In this document: positions 63,344 through 64,000 of the stretch, one piece after another | Numbering within the stretch: the first letter of the stretch is position 1 | How the letters are laid out: every line of letters begins with the position of its first letter | Assembly (NCBI RefSeq): GCF_010977575.1 | Contig: NZ_CP048812.1 | Location: forward strand, 4,650,001-4,714,000 | Length of the DNA stretch: 64,000 nucleotides | Source: Halomonas socia | GTDB taxonomy: Bacteria > Pseudomonadota > Gammaproteobacteria > Pseudomonadales > Halomonadaceae | Direction: 5' to 3' | Translations under genes and position numbers: made by a program | Notes under the pieces: model-generated | The model's input: the letters and a program-made list of their open reading frames with translations, nothing else | What the model was told of the DNA's origin: nothing | Database searches by the model: none

Positions 63344-64000
63344 TGCTGCCCCAGGAGCTGATACGCGCCAAGCGCGACGGCCAGGCGCTGCCGGCCGAGG
63401 CGCTGCGTGAGTTCATCCAAGACATCGCCAGCGGCCAGATCGGCGATGCCCAGATCGGCGCCTTCGCCATGGCCGCCTACCTCAACGGCATGGACGACGC
63501 CGAGACGGTGGCGCTGACCGAGGCGACCCGCGACTCCGGCCAGGTGCTCGCCTGGGACGATCTCGACCTGCCCGGCCCGGTGCTCGACAAGCACTCCACC
63601 GGCGGCGTCGGCGACCTGGTGTCGCTGGTGCTGGGCCCGTGGGTCGCCGCCTGCGGCGGCCATGTGCCGATGATCTCCGGCCGTGGCCTGGGCCACACCG
63701 GCGGTACCCTCGACAAGCTCGAGGCGATTCCCGGCTACGACGTCGCCCCCGACCAGACGCGCTTCCGCCACCTGGTCAAGGAGGTCGGGGTGGCGATCAT
63801 CGGCCAGACCGTCGACCTGGCACCCGCCGACAAGCGCCTCTACGCAGTGCGCGACGTCACCGCCACGGTGGAGTCGATGCCGCTGATCGTCGCCTCGATC
63901 CTGGGCAAGAAGCTGGCCTGCGGCCTCGATGCCCTGGTGATGGACGTCAAGAGCGGCAGCGGCGCCTTCATGCCGACGCACGAGGCATCGCTGGAACTGG
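63343..64000 (+). CDS. deoA: Thymidine phosphorylase, N-terminal part (cut by window edge)
   Basis: 219 residues are visible before the window ends. It starts [20 protein letters not shown] and contains the phosphate and pyrimidine site signatures [20 protein letters not shown] and [20 protein letters not shown], then [12 protein letters not shown], which belongs to the thymidine/pyrimidine phosphorylase family. It releases thymine and deoxyribose 1-phosphate from thymidine. AGGAGG is 6 bases before the ATG. It is the last visible gene of the deoxynucleoside operon, coupled to deoC. Confidence 0.95.
   Translation, partial: MLPQELIRAKRDGQALPAEALREFIQDIASGQIGDAQIGAFAMAAYLNGMDDAETVALTEATRDSGQVLAWDDLDLPGPVLDKHSTGGVGDLVSLVLGPWVAACGGHVPMISGRGLGHTGGTLDKLEAIPGYDVAPDQTRFRHLVKEVGVAIIGQTVDLAPADKRLYAVRDVTATVESMPLIVASILGKKLACGLDALVMDVKSGSGAFMPTHEASLEL

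Overview
The window is from a high-GC gammaproteobacterium, most likely a Halomonas-like member of the Halomonadaceae. This is inferred from gene content and codon bias, because no rRNA gene is present. It holds about 60 protein genes, almost all compact, many in operons with 1-4 bp overlaps. No tRNA, rRNA, insertion sequence or CRISPR array was seen.

Layout. 1-3.2 kb: start of a LysR regulator, a VOC protein, and an AraC regulator divergent from a zinc alcohol dehydrogenase. 3.3-7.7 kb: a molybdenum hydroxylase operon (2Fe-2S subunit, Tat-exported catalytic subunit, XdhC-like and MocA-like maturation proteins). 7.7-15.8 kb: an AT-richer catabolic island for an unidentified small acid: Asp/Glu racemase-like protein, isopropylmalate/tartrate dehydrogenase-like enzyme, TctCBA tripartite transporter, a frameshifted GntR regulator, and the 3-oxotetronate kinase and decarboxylase pair. 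16-20.5 kb: AbrB-type membrane protein, a solute-binding-like protein without signal peptide and a frameshifted aconitase paralog. 20.8-25.6 kb: a doubly frameshifted serA, enoyl-CoA hydratase, MFS transporter, methyltransferase and DUF4870 protein. 25.6-34 kb: envelope functions (LpxL-like acyltransferase, ManC, LTA-synthase-like sulfatase, OpgG, OpgH, FkbM methyltransferase).

34-41.5 kb: the most unusual part. A creatininase-family hydrolase (frameshifted), a GTP cyclohydrolase II-like enzyme, a RibD-type reductase without deaminase, a SAM methyltransferase, a family 4 glycosyltransferase, a PTPS/QueD relative that has lost its catalytic triad, a zinc-ligand-less MDR dehydrogenase and a CDP-alcohol phosphatidyltransferase lie side by side. 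Together they suggest a GTP-derived, glycosylated and possibly lipid-linked pyrimidine or pterin product that I cannot assign to a described pathway.

41.6-44.5 kb: TPP riboswitch, tenA and thiC. 44.8-51.5 kb: malonate use (GntR regulator, TRAP transporter, malonyl-CoA decarboxylase, malonyl-CoA synthetase). 51.5-59.3 kb: outer-membrane barrel, DMT exporter, ackA-pta, class V aminotransferase, CBS-BON protein and a methyltransferase. 59.3-64 kb: deoxynucleoside catabolism (DeoR-type regulator, Tsx-like channel, NupC, DeoC, start of DeoA) with three clear palindromic operators. Four genes carry five frameshifts in total, several next to homopolymers, so either assembly error or recent gene decay must be considered.
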